The notes beneath the pieces are model-generated. The model did not search any database. It was not told the DNA's origin and worked only from the letters and a program-made list of their open reading frames with translations. DNA of 64,000 nucleotides from Micromonospora sp. HNM0581 (GTDB taxonomy: Bacteria > Actinomycetota > Actinomycetes > Mycobacteriales > Micromonosporaceae), in assembly GCF_012726175.1 (NCBI RefSeq), contig NZ_JAASAD010000019.1, positions 27,334 through 91,333 on the forward strand, in the 5' to 3' direction. Of the stretch, positions 49,904 to 59,242 are shown in pieces. The position numbers and the translations under genes are program-made. Each line of letters begins with the position of its first letter. Position 1 is the stretch's first letter.

Positions 49904-51256
49904 GTGACCCTGATCGCAGATCGTCCCGGCCCGGGCACCGCCCGCCCGTACCGCTTCCCCCCGGTGGTCCGTCGCTCCGTCGCCGGTGGCGAGGTCGTCG
50001 CCGCGCACCTGCCGGGGCAGAACCTCGCCGTGGCGATGCTGCTGCTGGACGCGGGTGCCGGGCGGGAACCGGTGGGCCGCGAAGGGCTCGGCGGGGTGCT
50101 GGCCAAGGCGCTGGAGGAGGGCACCTCACAACGGGACGCCACCGCGTACGCGCTGGCCATCGAGGCCCTCGGCACCGAGTTGGTGACCGGGCTGGACTGG
50201 GACACCTTCCAGGCGAGTGTGCAGGTGCCGGTGGGCCGGCTGGGCGCGGCGGTGGAACTGCTCGCCGAGGCGGTACGCACCCCGAGGCTGGATCCGGACG
50301 ACGTCCGTCGGGTACGTGACGACGAGGTGACCGCGTTGCGGATGGACTGGGCCAACCCGGGGCCGCGCGCCGAGGCCGCGCTCCGCGCCGACCTGTTCGG
50401 TGCCGGCAACCGCTGGGGCCGCCCGATGTACGGTGACCCCGACTCGGTGGCCGGCCTGGACGTGGAGGACGTCAACGTCTTCCACTCGGAGTGGTTCATC
50501 CGTCCGGGCACCCTCGTCGTGGCCGGCGACCTGGACCGGCTCGACCTGGATGCCCTCGCCGCCACCGCGTTCACCGGCACCGGTGGCGGGCCGGTCGACC
50601 GGGGGGAGCCGATCGAGGTGCCGACGCGGGGCGGGCGGCGGATCATCCTCGTCGACCGGCCCGGTTCGGTGCAGTCCACGTTGCGGCTCGGCCACCCCGG
50701 ACCGCACCGGGCCCACCCGGATCATGTCCCTGTCGCGCTCGCCGGCACGGTGCTCGGCGGGGCGTTCACCTCCCGGCTGAACCACCTCATCAGGGAGGTC
50801 CGCGGCTACACCTACGGAATCCGGGGTGACTTCGGCTCGTCCCGCCGGTTCGGCCGGTTCGCGGTCAGCTCGAACGTGCAGACCGCCGTCACCGCACCGG
50901 CGCTCGTCGAGGCGGTCGGGGAGATTGCGCGTACCCAGGCCGGTGGGGTGACCGAGGACGAGTTGGCGGTGGCCCGGTCCTGGCGGGCGGGTCAACTTTC
51001 GGTCGAGTTGCAGAGCCCCCGGGCGATCGCCGGGGCACTGAGCACGCTCGTGGTGCACGACCTGCCGGACGACTACCACGCCCGGCTGCGTGAGGAACTG
51101 CTCGGCGCCCAGGTCACCCAGGTCTCGGCTGCCGCCACCACGCACCTGCGCCCCGACTCGCTGACCCTGGTGGTGGAGGGTGACGCCGCAGTGATCAGGG
51201 ACGAACTGGTGGCCACCGGTCTCGGCGAGCTGATCGACCATCCGCCACGAGTTTGA
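49904..51256 (+). CDS. M16 peptidase-like, non-catalytic subunit
   Basis: 450 residues from GTG 49904 (GAGAGGAA upstream). The M16 fold is clear (LGGVLAKALEEGTSQRDATA; RVRDDEVTALRMDWANPGP; LGGAFTSRLNHLIREVRGYT; YGIRGDFGSSRRFGRF), but the HxxEH position reads LAKALEE, so zinc cannot be bound. The arginine/tyrosine motif in the second half (REVRGYTYGI) is retained, as expected for the partner that completes the active site of the upstream catalytic subunit. Confidence 0.94.
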   Translation: MTLIADRPGPGTARPYRFPPVVRRSVAGGEVVAAHLPGQNLAVAMLLLDAGAGREPVGREGLGGVLAKALEEGTSQRDATAYALAIEALGTELVTGLDWDTFQASVQVPVGRLGAAVELLAEAVRTPRLDPDDVRRVRDDEVTALRMDWANPGPRAEAALRADLFGAGNRWGRPMYGDPDSVAGLDVEDVNVFHSEWFIRPGTLVVAGDLDRLDLDALAATAFTGTGGGPVDRGEPIEVPTRGGRRIILVDRPGSVQSTLRLGHPGPHRAHPDHVPVALAGTVLGGAFTSRLNHLIREVRGYTYGIRGDFGSSRRFGRFAVSSNVQTAVTAPALVEAVGEIARTQAGGVTEDELAVARSWRAGQLSVELQSPRAIAGALSTLVVHDLPDDYHARLREELLGAQVTQVSAAATTHLRPDSLTLVVEGDAAVIRDELVATGLGELIDHPPRV

Positions 51257-51450
51257 TCGACCGGAGGTGTGACGTCGATCGCGGTGCAGGTGAGTGAGGC
51301 TGAGATGCTGCGGCCGGTCACCGTGGTGCGACGCTGTTCTTCCGGTGGAACCGGCCGGTAAGGGGCGACTGTCCCGAACCGGCCCGGCTCGGTACTGCCG
51401 CTGGCTCTCCGCCAGTGGGAATGCGTTCCCCGCCCGGACGTCGGGCTGGG

Positions 51451-51456
51451 TAGCCT
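51451..51456 (+). promoter_or_regulatory. -10 element for leaderless asd transcript
   Basis: TAGCCT followed by 7 nt (CGCGGGC) and ATG 51464, with no ribosome site between. This spacing predicts transcription starting at the A of the start codon. Confidence 0.55.
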
Positions 51457-51463
51457 CGCGGGC

Positions 51464-52486
51464 ATGAGGATCGGCATTGTGGGTGCCACCGGCCAGGTCG
51501 GTGGTGTGATGCGGCAGGTGCTGGCGGAGCGGAACTTCCCGGCGGAGCAGCTGCGGCTTTTCGCCTCGGCACGCTCAGCCGGGCGTACGCTCCCGTGGCG
51601 TGGCGAGGAGATCACGGTCGAGGACGCGGCCACCGCGGACTACTCGGGGCTGGACATCGTGCTCTTCTCGGCCGGTAAGGGGTCCGCCAAGGAGCTGGCG
51701 CCGCGGGTGGCCGCTGCGGGGGCCGTCGTCATCGACAACTCTTCGGCGTACCGGATGGACCCGCAGGTGCCGTTGGTCGTCGCCGAGGTCAACCCGCACG
51801 CCGCCGCCGATCGCCCCAGGGGCATCATCGCCAACCCGAACTGCACCACCATGGCCGCGATGCCGGTTCTGCGTCCGCTGCACGACGAGGCGGAGCTGGT
51901 CGCCCTGGTCGTCGCGACCTACCAGGCGGTCTCCGGTGCCGGCCTGGCCGGCGTCGCCGAGCTGGACGAGCAGGTGCGCAAGGTCGCCGAGACGGCCACC
52001 GGACTGACCTTCGACGGCGGCGCGGTGGACTTTCCCGCCCCCCGTTCGTTTGCCCGTCCGATCGCCTTCAACGTGCTCCCACTGGCCGGTTCGATCGTCG
52101 ACGACGGGTCCGCGGAGACCGACGAGGAACAGAAGCTCCGCAACGAGAGCCGCAAGATCCTGGAGATTCCCGACCTGAAGGTCTCCGGCACCTGTGTGCG
52201 CGTTCCGGTCTTCACCGGTCACTCGCTTCAGCTGCACGCCCGCTTCGCCCGGCCGATCAGCCCGCAGCGGGCGTACGAGCTGCTTGCTGACGCACCGGGC
52301 GTCGCGCTCTCCGACGTGCCGACCCCGTTGCAGGCAGCCGGTCAGGACCCGACGTTCGTGGGCCGGATCCGGGTCGACGAAACCGTCGAGCACGGTCTTG
52401 CGCTCTTCTGCACCGGTGACAACCTGCGCAAGGGCGCCGCGCTGAACGCCGTGCAGTTGGCCGAGCTGGTCGCCGCCGAGAGCTGA
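51464..52486 (+). CDS. asd: Aspartate-semialdehyde dehydrogenase
   Basis: 340 residues. Reduces aspartyl phosphate with NADPH to aspartate semialdehyde, the branch point to lysine/diaminopimelate, threonine and methionine. N-terminal Rossmann motif GIVGATGQVGGVMRQVL; catalytic Cys127 in NPNCTTMA; substrate motifs YQAVSGAGLAGVAELDEQ and CVRVPVFTGHSLQLHARF. The usual partner gene for aspartokinase is not upstream here; the M16 pair is. A leaderless promoter is likely. Confidence 0.97.
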   Translation: MRIGIVGATGQVGGVMRQVLAERNFPAEQLRLFASARSAGRTLPWRGEEITVEDAATADYSGLDIVLFSAGKGSAKELAPRVAAAGAVVIDNSSAYRMDPQVPLVVAEVNPHAAADRPRGIIANPNCTTMAAMPVLRPLHDEAELVALVVATYQAVSGAGLAGVAELDEQVRKVAETATGLTFDGGAVDFPAPRSFARPIAFNVLPLAGSIVDDGSAETDEEQKLRNESRKILEIPDLKVSGTCVRVPVFTGHSLQLHARFARPISPQRAYELLADAPGVALSDVPTPLQAAGQDPTFVGRIRVDETVEHGLALFCTGDNLRKGAALNAVQLAELVAAES

Positions 52487-52599
52487 GACACACCGGGTCA
52501 GTGCTGCGGCCGGGCCAGGTCCGGTGTGCCCGACGGCGACGTTACCGACTGCGCAGGTCGGGTAGACCCCTGGTTGCCCGACACCCAGAGGGAGGCGCC

Positions 52600-53016
52600 A
52601 TGACAACGGTCGGAGAGTTCATGACGACCCGGTTGGTGACCATGGACGGCAGCGCCACGCTCGTCGCGGCGGCCCAGCAGATGCGTGACTCCGCGATCGG
52701 TGACGTGGTGGTGACCGACGGCGACAGCGTGGTCGGCATCATCACGGACCGGGACATCACGGTCCGGGGCGTGGCGGAGAGCATGGATCCGGACACGACC
52801 CGACTGAGCCAGATCACCACCAAGGATGTGGTGACGGTCAGTCAGTACGACGCGGCGGTCGCCGCCGCCGACCTGATGCGGACGTACGCCGTACGACGGT
52901 TGCCGGTGGTGGAGGACGGCAAACTGATCGGTCTGGTGTCGATGGGTGATCTGGCGGTGGAGCGGGAGCCCCAGTCGGTGCTCGCCGACATCAGCGCTGA
53001 CGACCCCAACAACTGA
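52600..53016 (+). CDS. Tandem CBS-domain protein
   Basis: 138 residues from ATG 52600 (GAGGGAGG upstream). Two CBS motifs make one Bateman module: about 7-60 (MTTRLVTMDGSATLVAAAQQ; VVGIITDRDITVRGVAE) and 72-128 (VVTVSQYDAAVAAADLMRTY; RLPVVEDGKLIGLVSMGDLA). Stand-alone CBS pairs bind adenine nucleotides and are often induced in hypoxia or stress in actinobacteria. Nothing in the neighbourhood identifies its partner. Confidence 0.94.
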   Translation: MTTVGEFMTTRLVTMDGSATLVAAAQQMRDSAIGDVVVTDGDSVVGIITDRDITVRGVAESMDPDTTRLSQITTKDVVTVSQYDAAVAAADLMRTYAVRRLPVVEDGKLIGLVSMGDLAVEREPQSVLADISADDPNN

Positions 53017-53198
53017 TCACCTCGGCCGAGGCGAAGCCGGTCCCCGAGTCGTCGGGGGCCGGCTTCGTGCCGCTCGGGCTGCCACCGGACGCCCCGGTCA
53101 CCGGCCGATCCCACAGGATCGCCCGAAGCGGGTGAGGTTGAGTCACCGGGCGCCGGGGACCCCTCTGCGGGATATCGAGCGAGTGGGAGGAGGGCCCG

Positions 53199-53567
53199 AT
53201 GGTGGACGCGACCACGCGGTTCTTCGAGGACCTCGACCAGCAGGGATACGAACCCCTGCTGGCGAAGTCCTCCGGGGCCGTGCGTTTCGACCTGCACGAG
53301 GGGCCGCAGACGACGCACTGGCTGATCCGGATCGACCGGGGAAGCGTCGAGGTCAGCCGGCAGGACAAGGAGGCGGACACGGTGGTCGGCACCAGTCCCG
53401 CGCTCTTCGAGGAACTGGTCACCGGTCGGGAGAACGGGCTGGCGGCGCTGTTACGGGGGGACATGACGGTCACCGGTGACGCCCGTCTGGTGGTGCAGGT
53501 CGAACGGATCTTTCCCGGGTCGCCGTACGCCAGGGGACCGCAGCGCTACCGGAAGGGGGTGCAGTGA
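53199..53567 (+). CDS. SCP2 sterol-carrier-like small protein
   Basis: 122 residues from ATG 53199 (GGGAGGAGGG upstream). The fold of SCP2 domains is visible: VRFDLHEGPQTTHWLIRIDR, SVEVSRQDKEADTVVGTSPA and the closing LLRGDMTVTGDARLVVQVER. Such domains bind lipids or hydrophobic ligands. The gene's stop shares one base with the debranching-enzyme start (TGATG), so the two are translated together, an unexpected pairing of a lipid-binding fold with a glycosidase. Confidence 0.85.
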   Translation: MVDATTRFFEDLDQQGYEPLLAKSSGAVRFDLHEGPQTTHWLIRIDRGSVEVSRQDKEADTVVGTSPALFEELVTGRENGLAALLRGDMTVTGDARLVVQVERIFPGSPYARGPQRYRKGVQ

Positions 53568-55627
53568 TGGCGCCCAGCCACACCGTACGGATTCTCGACG
53601 GCAACAACTTCGTCGTCTGCGAGGCCACCGGGGACATCGAGGCGACACCCACCGAACCGACCGGACTGTTCTCCATCGACACGCGTTTCCTCTCCAAGTG
53701 GGTGCTGACCGTCAACGGGGAGCGACTGAACGCTCTCTCCTACGACGACCTGCAGTACTACGAGTCGCGTTTCTTCCTGGTGCCCGGCCTGGCCACCCAC
53801 TACGTGGACGCCAAACTCTCCGTCATCCGGGAGCGGGCGGTCGGTGGGAGCTTCCGGGAGCACATCACCATCCTCAACCACGACGAGAAGGCGGTCGATC
53901 TGGAGGTCCGAATGGACGCCGGGTGCGATTTCGCCGACCTGTTCGAGGTCAAGGACGAAATTCTCAACAAGAAGGGCGAGATCTACTCCGAGGCCGAACC
54001 GGACCGGCTGCGCCTGGGCTACCGACGCGGCAACTTCAAGCGCGAGACGATCATCTCGTCGTCCGCGCCGGCCCGGTACGACCGGAACGGCTTCGCGTAC
54101 TCCATCCACCTTGAACCGAACGAGCAGTGGGACACTTCCGTCGACGTGCAGACCCTGGCCCTCGGCCCGGGCGGTCGGGACCTGCGCCTCGGGGTTCGGG
54201 TGCACGGTAACGAGCGGCTCGCCCTGCAACACGACCTGGAGGAGTGGATCGCGAAGGCGCCGAAGGTGAACAGCGAGCACGACCAGGTGGCCGCGACGTA
54301 CCGCAAGTGCATCGTCGACCTGGCGGCGCTGCGCTTCTCGCCGCTGTCGCTCGGCGGGCAGACCCTGCCCGCCGCCGGCCTGCCCTGGTTCATGACCATG
54401 TTCGGCCGGGACAGCATCCTCACCTGTCTGCAGACACTGCCGTTCACGCCGGAACTGAGCGCGACGACGCTGCGGATCCTGGCCTCCCTGCAGGGCACCC
54501 GGTTCGACGACTTCCGGGAGGAGGATCCCGGGCGGATCCTGCACGAGATGCGGTACGGCGAGAGCGCGGCGTTCGAGGAACAGCCACACTCGCCGTACTA
54601 CGGGGCGGTCGACTCGACACCGCTGTTCGTGGTGCTGCTCGACGAGTACGAGCAGTGGAGCGGTGACGCCGCGTTGGTGAGAGAGGTGGAACAGGAGTGC
54701 CGCCGGGCCTTCAAGTGGATCGACGACCATGCTGACCTGGTCGGCAACGGCTACATCTGGTACGAGCGGCGCAACACCGACACCGGCCTGGAGAACCAGT
54801 GTTGGAAGGACTCCTGGGACTCCATCTCCTACCGCGACGGGACGCTGCCGCCGTTTCCCCGGGCCACCTGCGAGGTGCAGGGGTACGCGTACGACGCGAA
54901 GATGCGTGGCGCACGGCTGGCCCGCGAGTTCTGGGACGACCCGGCGTACGCCGACCAGTTGGAGCGTGAGGCTGCTGCCCTGAAGGAACGGTTCAACCGG
55001 GACTGGTGGGTCGAGGACGGCGGCTACTACGCGCTCGCGCTCGACCCGGACGGGCGGCAGTGCGACGTGCTCAGCTCCAACATCGGCCACCTGTTGTGGA
55101 GCGGCATCGTCGACGACGACCGGGCCGAGCAGATCGCCAACCACCTGGTCGGTCCGCGGCTGTTCACCGGCTGGGGGGTGCGGACCCTGGCCGAGGGCGA
55201 GGTTCGCTACAACCCGATCGGCTACCACAATGGCACCGTCTGGCCGTTCGACACCTCGTTCTGCGCCTGGGGTCTGCGGCGGTACGGCTTCGCGGAGGAG
55301 GCTGCCGTCGTCGCCAACGGCATCCTGGATGCCGCCCAATACTTCGACGGCCGGTTGCCGGAGGCCTTCGGCGGATACCCGCGTGAGCAGACCAAGTTTC
55401 CGGTGGAGTACCCGACGGCGTGCAGCCCGCAGGCATGGTCGACCGGGGCCCCGCTGCTGCTGCTGCGTACGATGCTCGGCCTCGAACCGCACGAGGGGCA
55501 CCTGGCGGTCGAGCCGCGGTTGCCCGTGGGCATGGGTCGGATCGAGGTGCTCGACATCCCGGGTCGTTGGGGGCGGGTGGACGCGTTCGCTCGTGGTCGG
55601 CTCGACCTGCACTCGCTCGCCGGGTGA
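53567..55627 (+). CDS. Glycogen-debranching-type amylo-alpha-1,6-glucosidase family protein
   Basis: 686 residues. An N-terminal beta domain (about 1-220) typical of bacterial debranching proteins (TGLFSIDTRFLSKWVLTVNG; LSVIRERAVGGSFREHITIL) precedes an alpha/alpha barrel (about 240-670) with LPWFMTMFGRDSILTCLQTL, GAVDSTPLFVVLLDEYEQW, NQCWKDSWDSISYRDGTLP and YHNGTVWPFDTSFCAWG. Asp in KDSWDS and Glu in the LPEAFGG region are the probable acid/base pair of this (GH63-like) clan. Probably acts on alpha-linked glucans in the cytoplasm. Coupled to the SCP2 gene. Confidence 0.9.
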   Translation: MAPSHTVRILDGNNFVVCEATGDIEATPTEPTGLFSIDTRFLSKWVLTVNGERLNALSYDDLQYYESRFFLVPGLATHYVDAKLSVIRERAVGGSFREHITILNHDEKAVDLEVRMDAGCDFADLFEVKDEILNKKGEIYSEAEPDRLRLGYRRGNFKRETIISSSAPARYDRNGFAYSIHLEPNEQWDTSVDVQTLALGPGGRDLRLGVRVHGNERLALQHDLEEWIAKAPKVNSEHDQVAATYRKCIVDLAALRFSPLSLGGQTLPAAGLPWFMTMFGRDSILTCLQTLPFTPELSATTLRILASLQGTRFDDFREEDPGRILHEMRYGESAAFEEQPHSPYYGAVDSTPLFVVLLDEYEQWSGDAALVREVEQECRRAFKWIDDHADLVGNGYIWYERRNTDTGLENQCWKDSWDSISYRDGTLPPFPRATCEVQGYAYDAKMRGARLAREFWDDPAYADQLEREAAALKERFNRDWWVEDGGYYALALDPDGRQCDVLSSNIGHLLWSGIVDDDRAEQIANHLVGPRLFTGWGVRTLAEGEVRYNPIGYHNGTVWPFDTSFCAWGLRRYGFAEEAAVVANGILDAAQYFDGRLPEAFGGYPREQTKFPVEYPTACSPQAWSTGAPLLLLRTMLGLEPHEGHLAVEPRLPVGMGRIEVLDIPGRWGRVDAFARGRLDLHSLAG

Positions 55628-55742
55628 CCGGTACGGCCGGGTCGCCGGTGCGGGCGACGGGCGACCCGGCCGCGTCCGCGGGATATGGTTAGACACCCAC
55701 GGTCCCTACCGACGCGTAACCTACTCGGGGTAAAGTTTCGGG

Positions 55743-56492
55743 ATGCCGGAACTCGTGTACCCGCCCGTGATCGCCGCCGCCCGGACGATGTTCCGGGCCC
55801 TCGACCTGAAGCTCACCGTCGAGGGCGACCACCACGTTCCCCGTACCGGCGGAGCGGTCCTGGCCAGCAACCACGTCAGCTACCTGGACTTCATTTTCTG
55901 CGGCCTGGGCGCCCTCGCGTCCCGGCGCCTCGTCCGGTTCATGGCCAAGGACTCGGTGTTCCGGCACCGGGTGTCCGGGCCCCTGATGCGCGGAATGCGA
56001 CACATCCCGGTGGATCGACGTGCCGGTGCCGACTCGTACGCCGCCGCGGTCGCGGCACTGCGCTCAGGCGAGGTGGTCGGGGTGTTCCCCGAGGCCACGA
56101 TCAGCCGCTCCTTCACCGTCAAGGACCTCAAGAGCGGGGCCACCCGGATGGCCCGGGAGGCACAGGTGCCGGTGCTGCCGGTCGCGCTCTGGGGCACGCA
56201 GCGGCTGTGGACGAAGGGGCGCCCGCGTACGCTCACCCGCCGGCACACCCCGATCACCATCATCGTGGGTGAGCCGATGGACCCGGCCGCGTACCAGGAC
56301 CCCGCCGCGATGACCGAGGAACTGCGGACCCGGCTCACCGCGCTCGTCGACCGGGCCCAGCGGGAGTACCCGGACCAGCCGGACACACCAGCGGACCGGT
56401 GGTGGCTGCCGGCTCATCTCGGCGGCAGCGCGCCGACCCCGCAGGAGGCCGCGGTGCTCGACTCCGACGACAGGCGCTCCGCGAACCGCTGA
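55743..56492 (+). CDS. 1-acylglycerol-3-phosphate acyltransferase (PlsC-like)
   Basis: 249 residues. The HX4D motif is NHVSYLD (His44, Asp49), followed by FMAKDSVFRHRVSGPLMRGM, the acceptor-binding FPEATISRSF (in place of FPEGTRS) and VPVLPVALWGTQRLW. Membrane-associated enzyme adding an acyl chain to lysophosphatidate or a related acceptor. The Ala-Thr variation of the EGT motif suggests a subfamily with another acceptor. The C-terminal 40 residues are Pro/Asp-rich. Confidence 0.92.
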   Translation: MPELVYPPVIAAARTMFRALDLKLTVEGDHHVPRTGGAVLASNHVSYLDFIFCGLGALASRRLVRFMAKDSVFRHRVSGPLMRGMRHIPVDRRAGADSYAAAVAALRSGEVVGVFPEATISRSFTVKDLKSGATRMAREAQVPVLPVALWGTQRLWTKGRPRTLTRRHTPITIIVGEPMDPAAYQDPAAMTEELRTRLTALVDRAQREYPDQPDTPADRWWLPAHLGGSAPTPQEAAVLDSDDRRSANR

Positions 56493-56524
56493 GCCGTCGG
56501 ACGCGGCAGGTCGACGCCGTGGAC

Positions 56525-57226
56525 CTAACGCTGGCCGGAGGCGGCATCGTACGATCGTGCGTCGGTGTGCCTGGGCCGGTAGTAGTCGTCGCGGGAGTGG
56601 AACTCCACGGGCAGGGCACCGGGCAGCAGCACCCGCCCCGCGCCGCCGAGTGACGAGGCCCGGGCGAGGCGTGCGAGCGCGTCCCGCTCCGGTGGGGACA
56701 GGTCCACCAGCTCCGGCCGGACCAGCCGGAACGTGGCGACCAGGTGGCGCAGCTGCCGGGCGATCTGGGTTATCCGGCCCTCGGGACCGACCAGGGCGAG
56801 CGCGGGCTGCCGGATCGTCCTAAGCGCGTCGCAGACCACGAGCAACGTGGCCCGGTCGCCGTCGTCGGCCGTTGACAGCTCCAACCGGGAAGGCCACTGC
56901 CAGCGGATCTGCCCGCTGACCAACCCGGGCAGCCGGGTGGCTCCGCCCCGAGTGGCGCCCACGGCAGCCAGCTGCGTGCTCCCACCCACGTACGCCAGCC
57001 GGTGATCGGTGACGGTGAGGGTCACCGGAGCGGGCAGCCCCCAAGCCCGGTAGGCGTCGCTGGGACCGAGTAGATAACCCGCCACGTCCACCCGGCTACG
57101 GTCGAGCACCCGTTCGCCGCTCTCCGGCACCAGTTCGTGGTGCCGGTCCAGCAGCGGGCCTGAGCCGTCGTGCGCCGCGTCGAACCGATGCGGCGCGATG
57201 AAGAACGGGGACGCGTCACTGCGCAT
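56525..57226 (-). CDS. Unknown protein at the end of a signalling operon
   Basis: 233 residues from ATG 57226, with GGAGGTTTCGACG upstream. Resembles a PH-like/GRAM-like globular domain by its pattern of strands (APVTLTVTDHRLAYVGG; IRWQWPSRLELSTADDGD; ATLLVVCDALRTIRQ), ending in a helix-rich part (QIARQLRHLVATFRLV). No membrane segment, no helix-turn-helix. It follows the NarL-type regulator gene by 73 nt on the same strand, so may be an effector of that pathway. No family is assigned with confidence. Confidence 0.75.
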   Translation of the reverse strand: MRSDASPFFIAPHRFDAAHDGSGPLLDRHHELVPESGERVLDRSRVDVAGYLLGPSDAYRAWGLPAPVTLTVTDHRLAYVGGSTQLAAVGATRGGATRLPGLVSGQIRWQWPSRLELSTADDGDRATLLVVCDALRTIRQPALALVGPEGRITQIARQLRHLVATFRLVRPELVDLSPPERDALARLARASSLGGAGRVLLPGALPVEFHSRDDYYRPRHTDARSYDAASGQR

Positions 57227-57299
57227 CGTCGAAACCTCCGGGGCGGACGGCAACTGTCCACGAGCCTGGTCGAATCGTCCGTCGCTGTCATGACGGTCG

Positions 57300-58013
57300 T
57301 TAGGGGGTCGGCTGATCGGTCGACGCACGCGACCGGTAGATACCAATCTCCTCTGGTCGTACGAGTCCATCCTCGATCGCCCGGGCGAGCAGCGCCGCCT
57401 TCGTGGCAGCCGGCCGGCCCGCCCGCGTGTACTTGATCCGTGCCCGGTCGACGTACTGCTTGACGGTGTGTTCGCTGATCCGCATCCGCCGGGCCACCGA
57501 CGCCTTGGACATCGACTGGAACCACAACAGCAGTGCCTCGCGTTCCTTGTCGGACAGCACCGGACGGTCCGGTCGCGGATCGCCCACCATCGCGCCGGCC
57601 AGCGAAGGAGCGACGTAAGGTCGGTCGCTCGCCGCGTCCAGCACGGTCGCCACACAGTGCTCGCGCCCCTCGTGCTTGGCAAGGAACGCCACCGCCCCGG
57701 CATCGAGCGCGGCAAGCATCGTCGCCGGATCGGAGTGCTCGGAGTAAACCACCACGCGTTTCCCGGCGGAACTCAACTCGGCGAGTTTGTCCAGCACCAA
57801 CCGGCCGTGCAACCGCAGGTCGAGCAGGACCACATCGGCCTGCGGTGCCGTCCGTAGCACCTCGTCCGGATCGTCGCCGGTGGCCAGTACGGTCAATCGG
57901 GAGTCGGCGGCGAGCCAGGCGCGTACCCCGTCGATGACCACCGGGTGGTCGTCCACGATCGCCACACCGACGGGCCGTCCCGGCATCACCGGTGCCAGCG
58001 CGTCTGCGTCCAT
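57300..58013 (-). CDS. NarL/FixJ-family response regulator
   Basis: 237 residues. Receiver domain: acidic pair Asp21-Asp22, phospho-acceptor Asp65 (VVLLDLRLHG), Ser91 (VVVYSEHS) and Lys113 (AFLAKHEG). Then a LuxR-type helix-turn-helix (LSDKEREALLLWFQSMSKAS; ARRMRISEHTVKQYVDRARI). All phosphorylation residues are present. Its start overlaps the 3' end of the upstream kinase-like gene by 28 nt, so the sensor proteins and regulator are produced together. Confidence 0.94.
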   Translation of the reverse strand: MDADALAPVMPGRPVGVAIVDDHPVVIDGVRAWLAADSRLTVLATGDDPDEVLRTAPQADVVLLDLRLHGRLVLDKLAELSSAGKRVVVYSEHSDPATMLAALDAGAVAFLAKHEGREHCVATVLDAASDRPYVAPSLAGAMVGDPRPDRPVLSDKEREALLLWFQSMSKASVARRMRISEHTVKQYVDRARIKYTRAGRPAATKAALLARAIEDGLVRPEEIGIYRSRASTDQPTP

Positions 58014-59242
58014 CTGATCTTCCCGTCCCGTTCGTAGAGGTGCTCCACCTGCCCGTCGTCCTCATCCCCGGTGGGCCCGGTGGTGTCCGGGCCCTCCCCG
58101 TCGGGTGTGACGAGACTGACCACCACCTCGTCGGGGCTGGAGACGACTGTCAACCGGGCCCAGTCCCGTGCGTCGGCGAGGCCGGCGGTGAGGGGGTCGG
58201 CCAGGTTTCGGCGGACCCCCACCGGCAACGGTGGCGGTGTACCGATGGTGACCAGGTCGATCGGCAGACCGTTGCGCTCGGCCAGATCGGCTGCGGCCCG
58301 CAGTTCGTGCAGCAGCGGATGGGGCACGTCGTCGGACTCGGCGATCAGGCGACGCAGCCGGGCAGCGGCGTGCATGCAGCGCCGCTGCACCTGCGGGTCG
58401 GCCGGGTCGACCCGCCCACGAGCCAGCTCGGTGAGGACCTCGCTGGCGGCGCGACTGACCAGACCCAGCCGCTTGCCCCGCTCCTGTCGAGCCTGTTCGG
58501 CGGCTTCCCGCTCGGCGACCATGGCGTTCGCGGTCGCCGCCGTGGCAGCCCGCTGCCGGGACAACGCCGCCAGCGCCATCGCCCCGGTGAAGACCGCCAC
58601 CGGCAACGACGACGTGCCATAGATGGCCATCGTGGCTCGGGCCAGGTCGGCGGCGCTCGTCGCATCGTGCAGCACCACGGCGACCATCGCGGTGGCCGCG
58701 TGCACCCCCAGCAGGACGAGCAGCCGGCGTACCGGCTGCCCCCAGATCGCCACCAGGAAGAACCAGGCGAGGGTGCCCCACACCCAGTTCGCCGGGCTGA
58801 TCAGGTGGGCCCGGCCCACGGTGGCGAAAACCGCCACGTCGACGACAAGCAGCAGGCCGGCCAGCGGCGCCGCCGGTAACGGTATGTCGCGCAGCAGCCG
58901 GCTTCCGGCGATCACGCCGAGGGCCGCCACGAGGAGCCAGCCGCCGATGACCACCTCGGGAACGGCCAGGGTGGACCAGGCGGCCAGTACCGCCGGCAGT
59001 CCGATGGTCAGATGCCAGACCAGCGCGATGGTGATCGCGACGATGCGGGCACCCCGATCGGAGGCACGGGCGACCGCAGCAGCTGCCGGTACTGTGTCGA
59101 ATTCGTCGGAGGCCGGCCTGGCGCGCTGGTCGGGAACCGCAGTCGACCGGGGCGGCCGGGGAAGGAACGTCGCACGCCTGAACTTTTGTCGGAACGTCGC
59201 GTTGTGAACCCCCGGGTTTCCGGACAGTCGTTCAGCCGACAT
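57986..59242 (-). CDS. Degenerate histidine-kinase-like membrane protein
   Basis: 418 residues from ATG 59242 (GGAG 12 nt upstream), overlapping the previous gene by 11 nt. Five or six membrane segments (about 58-205), then a helical region ASEVLTELARGRVDPADPQV that aligns with the dimerisation helix of NarX-type kinases but has no histidine in the active position, and an ATPase-like tail (ELRAAADLAERNGLPIDLVT; LADPLTAGLADARDWARLTV) lacking the N and G boxes. It ends in an acidic DEDDGQ segment. Probably a pseudokinase sensor working with the intact kinase encoded upstream. Confidence 0.82.
   Translation of the reverse strand: MSAERLSGNPGVHNATFRQKFRRATFLPRPPRSTAVPDQRARPASDEFDTVPAAAAVARASDRGARIVAITIALVWHLTIGLPAVLAAWSTLAVPEVVIGGWLLVAALGVIAGSRLLRDIPLPAAPLAGLLLVVDVAVFATVGRAHLISPANWVWGTLAWFFLVAIWGQPVRRLLVLLGVHAATAMVAVVLHDATSAADLARATMAIYGTSSLPVAVFTGAMALAALSRQRAATAATANAMVAEREAAEQARQERGKRLGLVSRAASEVLTELARGRVDPADPQVQRRCMHAAARLRRLIAESDDVPHPLLHELRAAADLAERNGLPIDLVTIGTPPPLPVGVRRNLADPLTAGLADARDWARLTVVSSPDEVVVSLVTPDGEGPDTTGPTGDEDDGQVEHLYERDGKIRWTQTRWHR

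Noticed and set aside
53546..55696. 716-codon minus-strand frame over the debranching-type gene
   Set aside because: Antisense shadow; the plus-strand protein has consistent family motifs and a coupled start.
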